NCBI GenBank assembly: GCA_947473045.1
Contig: CANJCO010000006.1
Location: 1-64,000 of the forward strand
DNA from: Myxococcales bacterium
GTDB taxonomy: Bacteria; Myxococcota_A; Polyangia; Polyangiales; Polyangiaceae
Length of the DNA stretch: 64,000 nt
Direction of reading: 5' to 3'
The translations under genes and the position numbers were made by a program. Shown one piece after another: positions 1-8,789 of this stretch; within the stretch, counting starts at the first letter, position 1; each line of letters opens with the position of its first letter. Below the pieces are notes generated by a model. The model was not told where the DNA came from, ran no database searches, and saw only the letters and a program-made list of their open reading frames with translations.

Positions 1-836
1 AACGAGAAGCTCTGCGGCGAAAGCTCCTCGAACGAGAGCCCGCAGTCGTGACAGGCCCGCTGCTCGCTGCAGATGCGGTCGACCCCGTTTTCGCGGGCGA
101 TCATCACGCCGCCGCCTTCGCGGAGCGCGAGCTCAACCGAGTCGGTGATTCGGTCGCGAAGCCCCGCCTTGATCACGATGCGATCGATCACCGCGTCGAC
201 GTCGTGCTTGCTCTTTTTGTCGAGCCGCACGGGCTCCGCGCCGGTGTCGACCACGCGCCCGTCGACGCGCAGTCGCGAAAAGCCCTTGGCGATGGCGCGC
301 GCCACGATCGCCTCGTGCTCTCCTTTTTTGCCGCGCACCAGCGGCGCGAAGAGCTCTACCTTCGTGCCCTGAGGCAAGGCAGCCAGCCCTTGCGCGATTT
401 GCTCGGCAGTCTGAGCGCGCGCAGGCTTGCCGCACCGGTGGCAGTGCTGCTCCCCCAGGCGCGCATAGAGCACGCGCAAGTAGTCGTAGATCTCCGTGAC
501 GGTGCCGACAGTCGATCGCGGGTTGTTCGACGCGGCCTTTTGCTCAATCGCGATGGTAGGCGAGAGGCCTCGAATGCGCTCGTATTTGGGCTTTTCCATC
601 TGCCCGAGAAACTGCCGCGCGTACGACGAGAGGCTCTCGACGTAGCGACGCTGACCTTCGGCAAACAGGGTATCGAACGCCAGCGACGACTTGCCGCTGC
701 CCGAGGGCCCCGTCACGACGACGAGGCGCTTCTTGGGAATGCTGACGGTGACGTTCTTGAGGTTGTGCTCGCAGGCTCCGACGATCACGATCTCGCCGTC
801 GCCGCCAGATCTTGCCCTCGTTTGCCCGGCCGTCAC
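1..836 (-). CDS. uvrA: UvrABC system protein A (N-terminal part; gene continues beyond the left edge)
   Basis: Reverse-strand reading gives GEIVIVGACEHNLKNVTVSIPKKRLVVVTGPSGSGKSSLAFDTLFAEGQRRYVESLSSYARQFLGQMEKPKYERIRGLSPTIAIEQ, the UvrA N-terminal Walker A region. GTG start proposed at 836; not in the ORF track because it is open at the window edge. Confidence 0.93.
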   Translation of the reverse strand, partial: MTAGQTRARSGGDGEIVIVGACEHNLKNVTVSIPKKRLVVVTGPSGSGKSSLAFDTLFAEGQRRYVESLSSYARQFLGQMEKPKYERIRGLSPTIAIEQKAASNNPRSTVGTVTEIYDYLRVLYARLGEQHCHRCGKPARAQTAEQIAQGLAALPQGTKVELFAPLVRGKKGEHEAIVARAIAKGFSRLRVDGRVVDTGAEPVRLDKKSKHDVDAVIDRIVIKAGLRDRITDSVELALREGGGVMIARENGVDRICSEQRACHDCGLSFEELSPQSFS

Positions 837-846
837 TGTCGATCGC

Positions 847-1326
847 TCACGCGAGGGCGGCTTCGATCGCCGCGCGCACTTCGGGGCCGGCCGGGTCTAC
901 GGTCGGCTCGAAGCGCGCGAGCACCTCTCCTTGTTTGCCAATCAGGAACTTGTTGAAGTTCCACTTGATGTCACCCGAAAAGGGCGACTGCTGGGTAAGA
1001 AACGCGAAGAGTGGCGAAATGCCCTCGCCCTTGACGACCACCTTCGAGAACATGTCGAACTTGACGCCGTAATTCGTAGTGCAAAACGAGGCGATTTCGC
1101 TGTTGGCGCCAGGTTCCTGCCCACCGAACTCGTTGGCCGGAAAGCCGAGCACCCGAAGCCCGCGCGCGCCGAGGGTTTCGTGGAGCTGCTCGAGCGCGGC
1201 GTACTGCGGCGTGAGGCCGCACTTGCTCGCGACGTTCACGATGAGCAGAACGTGACCCGTGTATTGTGCAAGCTTTACATCGTGACCGTCGATGGTGACG
1301 GCCGAGAAATCGTGAACGCTGGGCAT
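847..1326 (-). CDS. Glutathione peroxidase (Cys type)
   Basis: 159 aa; NVASKCGLTPQY and LGFPANEFGGQEPG motifs of the GSHPx family. Confidence 0.93.
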   Translation of the reverse strand: MPSVHDFSAVTIDGHDVKLAQYTGHVLLIVNVASKCGLTPQYAALEQLHETLGARGLRVLGFPANEFGGQEPGANSEIASFCTTNYGVKFDMFSKVVVKGEGISPLFAFLTQQSPFSGDIKWNFNKFLIGKQGEVLARFEPTVDPAGPEVRAAIEAALA

Positions 1327-1382
1327 GGTCGAACTCCTGGGGTGGGCTGCTGTTCGATGCTCAGCGCGCGCGGCGCGTTGCC

Positions 1383-2324
1383 TCAGATGCCGACGGGGTG
1401 CCAGATGGTCTTCGTCTCGAGGAAGCGCTCGATGAAGCCGAGGCCCTGCGCCTTGCGCTCGTCGTACCAGTCGGCTTGCGGCCCGTGCACTTTGACGCGC
1501 TTCACGTTGTCAGTGCCGAGCTGCTCGACTTCGGCCGCCAGCGCCTTGTCGACGCCCCACACGTCCATCGCCATCACTTCGCGGTGTCGCGCCATGATCG
1601 GGGCGAGCTCGCTCGCGTGGCCCGACAGCACGTTGACGACGCCGCCGGGAAGATCGCTCGTGGCGAGCTGCTCGCACCAGAGCAGCGGCGTACGCGGATC
1701 GTCCATGCCGCAAACTGCGACGCACGTGTTGCCCGAGGCGATGAGCGGAAGCACCGTTGAGACGAGCCCGAGGAGCGACGGGCGGGCCGGCGCGATGACG
1801 CACACGACGCCCATCGGCTCAGGCACGCTGAAGCCGAAGTGAGGCCCCGCGACCGGGTTGCTCGACGCAACGAGCGCGTGGAATTTGTCAGCAAAACCCG
1901 CGTAGAAAACGACGCGATCAATCGACGCGTCGACTTCGCGCTCGGCGGCTGCAGTGCCTCCGCGAAGCAGCGAAGTGACGAGCTCAGAGCGACGCGACTC
2001 CATCATTTCGGCGAGGCGATAGAGGATTTGGCTCTTGTTGAAGGGAGTCCGCGCAGCCCAGCCCTCGCTCGCGTTTTTTGCGACGAGCACGGCGTCACGC
2101 ACGTCTTTGCGCGAACCTCGCGGAACATTCACGATGGCGGGATCGGCGCCGCCCGAGCTGCTTGCGGTCACTTGCAGGTACCTCCCGGACTCGGAGCGCA
2201 CGAACGCTCCGCCGACATACATTTTGTAAGCCTTATTAACCGTGAGACGCACGGCGGGCAGCGGTGCGGGGGCCGCAACCCTGGCCGCGCGGGGGATCGA
2301 TTTGGTGATGGTCTTCGTCGCCAT
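1383..2324 (-). CDS. Truncated aldehyde dehydrogenase-like protein lacking the catalytic half (ALDH16 C-domain-like)
   Basis: 313 aa; ALDH NAD-binding-type sequence (YKMYVGGAFVRSESGRY, PEPMGVVCVIAP, LPGGVVNVLSG) that ends without the LELGGK Glu or the GQxC Cys. Confidence 0.8.
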   Translation of the reverse strand: MATKTITKSIPRAARVAAPAPLPAVRLTVNKAYKMYVGGAFVRSESGRYLQVTASSSGGADPAIVNVPRGSRKDVRDAVLVAKNASEGWAARTPFNKSQILYRLAEMMESRRSELVTSLLRGGTAAAEREVDASIDRVVFYAGFADKFHALVASSNPVAGPHFGFSVPEPMGVVCVIAPARPSLLGLVSTVLPLIASGNTCVAVCGMDDPRTPLLWCEQLATSDLPGGVVNVLSGHASELAPIMARHREVMAMDVWGVDKALAAEVEQLGTDNVKRVKVHGPQADWYDERKAQGLGFIERFLETKTIWHPVGI

Positions 2325-2325
2325 G

Positions 2326-3852
2326 TCAGCCCTCGAGCTCTACGTATGCGGCGAGGCCCTGGCGCCCGCCCTCGCGGCCAAAGCCGCTCTCTTTGAACCC
2401 GCCGAACGGAGAGGTCGGGTCGAACTTGTTATAAGTATTTCCCCAGATCACACCGGCTTTGAGGCGCTGGCCCATCCAGAAGATCTTCGCGCCCTTGTCG
2501 GTCCACACGCCGGCCGACAAGCCATACATGGTGTTGTTCGCCTTCTCGATGGCTTCGTCGGGCGTGCGAAAGGTGAGAATGCTGAGCACGGGTCCGAAGA
2601 TCTCCTCGCGCGCGATGCGGCTCGATTGCGCCACGTCGGTGAAGAAGGTCGGCGGAAACCAGAAGCCTTTGGCCGGTAGCGCGCACGCTGCGCTGACGCG
2701 CGTAGAGCCCTCATCTTCGCCGGCCTTCACCAGCTCCTGAATCTTGGTCAGCTGCATCTTCGAGTTGATGGCGCCGACGTCGGTGTTCTTGTCGAGCGGA
2801 TCGCCCACGCGGAGCGTCGCGATGCGATCGGTCAGCTTGCGCACGATGACGTCGTGCACGCTCTCTTCGACGAGCAGGCGCGAGCCGGCGCAGCACACGT
2901 GGCCCTGATTGAAGTAGATGCCGCTGACGATGCCTTCGACGGCCTGATCGAGCGGAGCGTCGGCGAAGATGATGTTCGCCGCCTTGCCGCCGAGCTCGAG
3001 GGTGAGCCGCTTGTTTGTGCCCGCGACTGCGCGCTGAATGCGCTTGCCCACGTCAGTGGAGCCGGTGAAGGCGACCTTGTTGACGTCCGGGTGGTTGACC
3101 AGCGCGGCACCGGTCGGCCCCGCACCCGTGATGATATTCACGACGCCCGGCGGAAGCTCGCACTCCTCGATGAGCTTGGCGAGCAGCAGCGCCGTGAGCG
3201 GGGTGGTCTCGGCGGGCTTGAGCACCACAGTGTTTCCGCACGCGAGCGCGGGCGCGATTTTCCACGCCGCCATGAGCAGCGGGAAGTTCCACGGAATGAT
3301 TTGTCCGGCGACGCCGAGCGGGCGCGCGCGGCGGCCCTGAAAGGCGTAGTCGAGCTTGTCGGCCCAGCCTGCGTGATAAAAGAAGTGCGCCGCCGCCAGC
3401 GGAACGTCGACGTCGCGCGATTCCTTAATCGGCTTTCCGCCGTTCATCGACTCGACGATAGCCAGCTCGCGGGCCTTCTCCTGAATCGCCCGCGCGATGC
3501 GATAGATGTATTTTGCACGCTCACGGCCCGGCATCTTCGACCAGTATTTGTCGAACGCCGTGCGCGCCGCAGTGACGGCCAGGTCGACGTCATGCGCGTC
3601 GGCCTCGGCTACGTCGGCCAGCTTCTCCTCGGTCGACGGAGAGATCGTCGAGAAGTACTTGCCGGCGCGCGGCTTCTTCCACGCCCCGCCGATAAACAGC
3701 TCGTAGCGCTTGTCGAGCTTGATGTGATCAGTCGCCTCGGGCGAGGGCGCGTAGGTCCACGCCTTGCCGAAATCGAGCGCGTGCGAGCCGCTGACGGGCT
3801 GCGCCGCGCGGCCGGCGATGGCCTTGGATTGGCTGTCGGTCTTCTTCGCCAT
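2326..3852 (-). CDS. Aldehyde dehydrogenase
   Basis: 508 aa; GQIIPWNFPLLMAAWKIAPALACGNTVVLKPAE, LTLELGGKAANIIFADA, NQGHVCCAGSRL. Confidence 0.95.
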   Translation of the reverse strand: MAKKTDSQSKAIAGRAAQPVSGSHALDFGKAWTYAPSPEATDHIKLDKRYELFIGGAWKKPRAGKYFSTISPSTEEKLADVAEADAHDVDLAVTAARTAFDKYWSKMPGRERAKYIYRIARAIQEKARELAIVESMNGGKPIKESRDVDVPLAAAHFFYHAGWADKLDYAFQGRRARPLGVAGQIIPWNFPLLMAAWKIAPALACGNTVVLKPAETTPLTALLLAKLIEECELPPGVVNIITGAGPTGAALVNHPDVNKVAFTGSTDVGKRIQRAVAGTNKRLTLELGGKAANIIFADAPLDQAVEGIVSGIYFNQGHVCCAGSRLLVEESVHDVIVRKLTDRIATLRVGDPLDKNTDVGAINSKMQLTKIQELVKAGEDEGSTRVSAACALPAKGFWFPPTFFTDVAQSSRIAREEIFGPVLSILTFRTPDEAIEKANNTMYGLSAGVWTDKGAKIFWMGQRLKAGVIWGNTYNKFDPTSPFGGFKESGFGREGGRQGLAAYVELEG

Positions 3853-3855
3853 GAA

Positions 3856-4854
3856 TCAATCCTTCGAGAAGTCTTCGGAAGACTGGTAGTTGCCAGTCTT
3901 CTCTTTTTGAAGCTGCATGAGCACGTCGTTGAGCAGCGTGCTCGCCCCGAAACGAAACAGATCGGGCGTCAGCCACGCGTCGCCGAGCGTCTCTTTGACG
4001 ATCACGAGGTAGTGGAGCGCCTGCTTGGCAGTGCGAATACCGCCCGCGGGCTTCATGCCGACTTTGCGACCGGTCGCGCGGTAGTGATCGGCAATGGCCT
4101 GAAGCATGACGAGGGTGACGGCGGGGGTGGCCGCGGGGACGACCTTGCCCGTCGAGGTCTTGATGAAGTCGCCGCCAGCGGCGATGCCGATCTCGCTCGC
4201 CTTGCGCACCACATCGTAGCTGCCAAGCTCGCCCGTCTCGAGAATCACCTTGAGGTGGGCTGCCCCGCAGGCCTCTTTTACCGCCGCGATCTCATCGAAG
4301 ACTTTGCCGTACTGGCCTGAAAGCATGGCGCCGCGATCGATCACCATGTCGATCTCGTCGGCGCCGAATTCGACCGCGCGGCGCACGTCGTCGAGCTTGA
4401 TCGGCAGCGGAGACTGGCCACTGGGAAACGCCGTCGCGACGCTCGCGACCTTGATATTCGAGCCGGCAAGGCACTGCTTCGCGAGCCGAACCCAGTTGGG
4501 GTAAACGCACACTGCCGCCACTTGCGGAAGCGACGGATCGCTGCCGAGCGGATAGAGCGCTTTCTGGCACATCGCGCGAACCTTGCCGGCGGTGTCTTTG
4601 CCTTCGAGCGTCGTGAGATCCATCATCGAGATCGCGAGCTTCAGCCCGGCGACCTTCGACGCCTTTTTTAGGCTGCGCTTGGCGAGAGCGGCGACGCGCT
4701 CTTCGACGGCGACCTGGTCGACCGTGGGAGAGGCAGGGTTGAAGTTGGGCGGCGCGACGAGGCGCGCGCCGGACGTTTGGTCGGCGACGGTGGCTAGGGT
4801 CACGATCGGCGAAAGTATCACCGGTTCGGCGACGATAACGAGCACAAACGCCAA
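3856..4854 (-). CDS. deoC: Deoxyribose-phosphate aldolase
   Basis: VAAVCVYPNWV, ADEIDMVIDRG, LKVILETGEL, GGDFIKTSTGK, VGMKPAGGIRT motifs of DeoC. The true start may be downstream of 4854. Confidence 0.93.
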   Translation of the reverse strand: MAFVLVIVAEPVILSPIVTLATVADQTSGARLVAPPNFNPASPTVDQVAVEERVAALAKRSLKKASKVAGLKLAISMMDLTTLEGKDTAGKVRAMCQKALYPLGSDPSLPQVAAVCVYPNWVRLAKQCLAGSNIKVASVATAFPSGQSPLPIKLDDVRRAVEFGADEIDMVIDRGAMLSGQYGKVFDEIAAVKEACGAAHLKVILETGELGSYDVVRKASEIGIAAGGDFIKTSTGKVVPAATPAVTLVMLQAIADHYRATGRKVGMKPAGGIRTAKQALHYLVIVKETLGDAWLTPDLFRFGASTLLNDVLMQLQKEKTGNYQSSEDFSKD

Positions 4855-4883
4855 AAACCCCGCGGAGGGTTCCGGCGGGGTTT
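4855..4883 (-). terminator. Probable Rho-independent terminator downstream of rpsU
   Basis: Read on the minus strand: AAACCCCGC...GCGGGGTTT stem followed by a short T run, just after the rpsU stop. Confidence 0.6.
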
Positions 4884-4902
4884 CGGGCTGCAGACTTGAA
4901 GC

Positions 4903-5136
4903 TCAGGGCTTCGGCGGGGCTGCGTCCATCTTCGCTCGCTTGCGACGACGACGGGCGGCCTCAGCCTGCTTCTTGCGGCGCTTGATGCTCGGCTTCATGT
5001 AGTGGCGGCGCATCTTGAGCTCACGCAGGACGCCCTCCGAGGCGAGCTTGCGCTTGAGCATCTTGATGGCGCGCTCGATACCGCGGTCGCTGACGATGAC
5101 CTCGAGCGGCTTGCACTGAATTGCGTCTGTAGGCAT
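4903..5136 (-). CDS. rpsU: 30S ribosomal protein S21
   Basis: MPTDAIQCKPLEVIVSDRGIERAIKMLKRKLASEGVLRELKMRRHYMKPSIKRRKKQAEAARRRRKR; ATG at 5136 preceded by a GGAG ribosome binding site. Confidence 0.95.
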   Translation of the reverse strand: MPTDAIQCKPLEVIVSDRGIERAIKMLKRKLASEGVLRELKMRRHYMKPSIKRRKKQAEAARRRRKRAKMDAAPPKP

Positions 5137-5214
5137 TCGATTCTCCGAAAGGACGGACTCACGTAGCACGAGGCTGCGGGCTGCGCAACCGTTCACGCCA
5201 GCCCGCGCCGGGGC

Positions 5215-5667
5215 TCAGCCCTTCTTTTTGCCGCCGCCCGTAATGGTCGCAGCGAAATAAGTGGTGGCGCGCTTTTCGCCCTTCTTGTGCAGGCGCTTGG
5301 AGTCGAGGCCCTCCTGGAGGGGGCGGGGCATTTCGCGGGAGTCGAGGCCCATCGACTTGCGAATGTCTTCGGCGCGCATGCCCCTGGGGTTGTCCTTCAG
5401 CATGGCGACGATCGCGTCGAGCGTGCGCGCGATGTCGTCGGGCGAGCGACGACCGAGGCGCCCGGCGCCCTTGGCCTTGGCGACCTTCGGTGCCTTGGCT
5501 GCGCTGACGACGGCGGGCTTCGAGGCTGCGGCGACCGCGACGGCGACCGAGCGCGACACGCTGACGGTGCCGGCAGCGATTTCTTCGAGCGAGGCGCTGC
5601 GGACGGCCGCGAGAACCTGCTGAACGAACTGATTGGCGAGAGACTCGATGTTCTTCTGGAACGACAT
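5215..5667 (-). CDS. Hypothetical protein with basic A/K-rich linker and winged-helix-like C-terminus
   Basis: 150 aa; C-terminal RSPDDIARTLDAIVAMLKDNPRGMRAEDIRKSMGLDSREMPRPLQEGLDSKRLHKKGEKRATTYFA resembles a DNA-binding wHTH. Confidence 0.65.
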   Translation of the reverse strand: MSFQKNIESLANQFVQQVLAAVRSASLEEIAAGTVSVSRSVAVAVAAASKPAVVSAAKAPKVAKAKGAGRLGRRSPDDIARTLDAIVAMLKDNPRGMRAEDIRKSMGLDSREMPRPLQEGLDSKRLHKKGEKRATTYFAATITGGGKKKG

Positions 5668-5740
5668 GGGGATTGGCCTTTAGAGGTTTCGTGCTTCGCA
5701 GGTCAAGCGAATTGGCACATCCGGCGTGCGTGATTGGAAA

Positions 5741-7255
5741 TCAGACTGCCTGTCTGGCAGGCGAGATGATCGACAGCAGGTAGTAGGTCACGGCTGCGCC
5801 CCCTGCCCCGACGAACCACGCGTAATCGAAAAGAACCCGCAAAGGCGCCCATATCAGGCCCACCCAGGCCAGCGCGCACCCAACCGCTGTGGCGACAATG
5901 GCAGGAGCGCGGGTGCCCCGGTAGCGGCCCTCGGGACGATAGAGGTCGGCGAGAACCAGTCGGCGCTTTTTTACGATCCAGTAATCGCACACGAGCACTC
6001 CTGCGATCGACCCGAGCCCCCCCGAATAACCGAGAAGCCATTGAAAGATATAGCCGCTCGGGTCGGCGATCAGGCGCCACGGCATCATGAAGACGCCGAT
6101 GACTCCGGTGATAATGCCTCCCATTTTGAAGGAGATCCGCCGCGGCGACAGGTTCGCGAAATCGTTCGCGGGCGACACCACATTGGCTGCGATGTTGACG
6201 CTGAGCGTGGCGATGACGACCGTGAACATCGCGATGCCCACGACGAGCCTCGACTCGAAGTGACCCACGAGCTCGATCGGGTCCCACATCGCCTTGCCGT
6301 AGATGATTTGCGAGGCGCTCGTAATAATCACGCCCATCGCGGCGAACACGGTCATCGTCGAAGGGAGCGCGATGACCTGCCCGACCACCTGTTCGCGCTG
6401 CGAGCGACCGTACCTCGTGAAATCGGGCATATTGAGCGAAAGCGTCGCCCAAAAGCCGACCATCGCGGTGACGCTGGGCACGAAGACCACCCAAAACGAG
6501 CCGAGCGTCGGGAACTTGCTCGGGGTGGTCATGATCGGGCCGAGACCGTGCGCGCGCCAGATGGCCCAGGCCACCAGGAGCGCGGCCATGACGAGCACGA
6601 AGGGCGCTGCGAGGTTCTCGACCTTGCGCAGCAGCTCCATTCCGCGAATCACGATCGCGATATTAAGCGCCCAAAACAGCGCAAAACTGAGCCACTCAGT
6701 GGGAAGGTGCCCGTCGATCATCGCGCCGCCGAGCAGCGTCGGCCACCCCGGAAGCAGCGCCCGGAAGAACGTCTGCAGGGCCTGTCCGCCTATCCACGCG
6801 TTGATGCCGAACCAGCCGCAGGCGACGACCGCGCGCATGACGGCAGGGACGTTCGCCCCGTAGACCCCGTAGGCCGCGCGCGCGAACACCGGAAATGGCA
6901 CTCCGTACTTTGTTCCAGGGTGGCTGTTGGCCAGAATTGGCACCAGCACGATCGCGTTTCCGATGAGAATCGTGACCAGCGCCTGCCACCAGTTCATTCC
7001 GGTGCCGATGAGGCCCGAGGCGAGCATGTAAGTCGGAATGCAGTGGGCCATCGAGATCCACAGCGCGGCGAACGTATAGGTCGTCCAAGTGCGCTGCTCG
7101 ACCCGCGTAGGGGCCAGATCGTGGCTAAAAAGTGGCGAAGACTCCAAGTTGACCGAACCGCGCAGCTCGACCCGGCCATCTTCGTGCTGCAGGTGCTCTG
7201 CGTCGCTTTCGGGGCCCTCGGCGCGCGCGTGTCCATGTAGTGACGTATCCGCCAT
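5741..7255 (-). CDS. NCS1 family nucleobase:cation symporter (uracil/hydantoin/allantoin permease type)
   Basis: RTWTTYTFAALWISMAHCIPTYMLASGLIGTGMNWWQALVTILIGNAIVLVPILANSHPGTKYGVPFPVFARAAYGVYG; multiple TM segments; ATG at 7255; adjacent to pyrimidine catabolism genes. Confidence 0.9.
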   Translation of the reverse strand: MADTSLHGHARAEGPESDAEHLQHEDGRVELRGSVNLESSPLFSHDLAPTRVEQRTWTTYTFAALWISMAHCIPTYMLASGLIGTGMNWWQALVTILIGNAIVLVPILANSHPGTKYGVPFPVFARAAYGVYGANVPAVMRAVVACGWFGINAWIGGQALQTFFRALLPGWPTLLGGAMIDGHLPTEWLSFALFWALNIAIVIRGMELLRKVENLAAPFVLVMAALLVAWAIWRAHGLGPIMTTPSKFPTLGSFWVVFVPSVTAMVGFWATLSLNMPDFTRYGRSQREQVVGQVIALPSTMTVFAAMGVIITSASQIIYGKAMWDPIELVGHFESRLVVGIAMFTVVIATLSVNIAANVVSPANDFANLSPRRISFKMGGIITGVIGVFMMPWRLIADPSGYIFQWLLGYSGGLGSIAGVLVCDYWIVKKRRLVLADLYRPEGRYRGTRAPAIVATAVGCALAWVGLIWAPLRVLFDYAWFVGAGGAAVTYYLLSIISPARQAV

Positions 7256-7478
7256 CGAGACTCCCTTGCCCGCCCGACTCCGGGCGAAAGGCGAAAAGTA
7301 CCGCGCCGCGAGCCGCGATGACAAGCGGAGGGGCGCCGGCGATCTTCGTGCTGGTGACGGGCGCCGCTTTGTTTATCATCGAGCGCTTCACGCGATCGCC
7401 CGGCTCTTCGGGCGGCGCACAAACGCAGCCTTACCAAGCTCGCGACGCAAGCTCCTTGCGCGGCGATGTGGAGGAGCG

Positions 7479-8789
7479 ATGACGGATAAGCTGGGTGACA
7501 ACCGGTCCGAAGAAATCTTCGAGGATTTCAAGGGCGAGTACACGCGCGAACAGGCTGTGGTCGAGGCGAACCGGTGTCTTTACTGCGCCGACGCCCCTTG
7601 CGTGCAGGCCTGTCCGACGCACATCGAAATTCCGCAGTTCATTCGCAAAATCGCGACGGGGAACGTGAAGGGATCGGCCAGGACGATCTTCGAATCGAAC
7701 ATCCTCGGCATGAGCTGCGCGCGGGTGTGCCCCGTCGAAGTGCTGTGCGCGGGCGACTGCGTCTACAACCACATGGGCATGCCGCCGATTCAGATCGGCA
7801 AGCTGCAGCGCTTCTCGACCGACCACGCGTTCGACGCGGGCTGGCGCTTCTTCGAAGCCGGCCCCGACAGCGGCAAGAGCGTCGGCCTCATCGGCGCGGG
7901 GCCCGCGAGCCTCGCGTGCGCGCACGAGCTGCGACGCGAAGGACACAGCGTCACGATTTATGAAAAGCGCGCCGAAGTGGGAGGTCTCAACACCACCGGC
8001 GTCGCACCTTACAAAATGAAGGCCGACCGCAGCGTCGAAGAGGCCGAGTGGGTGCTCGGCATCGGCGGAGTCGAAGTCAAGACTGGCGTCACGATTGGTC
8101 AGGACGTCACGTTCGAGGCCCTCGAAAACAGCCACGACGCCCTGTTTTTGGGCGCAGGACTGGGCGCTGACACCGCGATGCGCATCCCCGGCGAGCAGCT
8201 CGAAGGGGTGCACGGCGCCGTCGCGTGGATCGAGAAGATGAAGCTCGCCAAGGTGCCTGCCAGCGCGCGCACGTGCGTCGTCGTAGGCGGCGGAAACACG
8301 GCGATAGACGCAGTGCGCGAGGCCGGCGGCCTCGGGATCCGGCGGGTCGTGATGGTCTATCGCGGCGCGCAGGAGAAGATGAGCGGCTACCGGCACGAGT
8401 GGCGAGCCGCACAGGTCGAGGGCGCGGAGGCTCAATGGCACGCCCTGCCCGTCGCGTTCGAGGGCGACGGAAAGGTCGAGCGCGTGCGGTGCGTGAAGCT
8501 CGACGACGCAAAAAAGCCTATCCCCGGCAGTGAATTCGTCATCGACGCCGAGCTCGTACTCATCGCGATCGGCCAGTCGAAGCTCGGCGAAATGCTCGCG
8601 ACCCTGCAGGGCGTCGAGCTCGACCGGGGCCGCATCGTCGCCGACGAGCACGGACGCACTGGACGCAAGGGGCTGTTTGCCGGGGGTGACTGCAAAAACG
8701 GCGGCAAAGAAGTGGTCAACGCCGCAGCAGAGGGCAAAGCCGCCGCGCGAGCGATTCATGACTATCTGATGGGAGGCACCAATGCCTGA
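7479..8789 (+). CDS. preT: NAD-dependent dihydropyrimidine dehydrogenase, PreT-type subunit
   Basis: N-terminal Cys-rich Fe-S region (CLYCADAPCVQACPTHIEIPQFI, CARVCPVEVLCAGDCV), FAD site VGLIGAGPASLACAHELRREG, NAD site VVVGGGNTAIDA; ATG 7479 with GAGGAG RBS. Confidence 0.93.
   Translation: MTDKLGDNRSEEIFEDFKGEYTREQAVVEANRCLYCADAPCVQACPTHIEIPQFIRKIATGNVKGSARTIFESNILGMSCARVCPVEVLCAGDCVYNHMGMPPIQIGKLQRFSTDHAFDAGWRFFEAGPDSGKSVGLIGAGPASLACAHELRREGHSVTIYEKRAEVGGLNTTGVAPYKMKADRSVEEAEWVLGIGGVEVKTGVTIGQDVTFEALENSHDALFLGAGLGADTAMRIPGEQLEGVHGAVAWIEKMKLAKVPASARTCVVVGGGNTAIDAVREAGGLGIRRVVMVYRGAQEKMSGYRHEWRAAQVEGAEAQWHALPVAFEGDGKVERVRCVKLDDAKKPIPGSEFVIDAELVLIAIGQSKLGEMLATLQGVELDRGRIVADEHGRTGRKGLFAGGDCKNGGKEVVNAAAEGKAAARAIHDYLMGGTNA

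Noticed and set aside
2854-4320. 488-aa + strand ORF
   Set aside because: Antisense to well-supported ALDH and deoC; typical high-GC shadow ORF without recognisable motifs
5726-7240. 504-aa + strand ORF
   Set aside because: Antisense to the NCS1 transporter; composition dominated by H/R/E/D as expected for shadow frames
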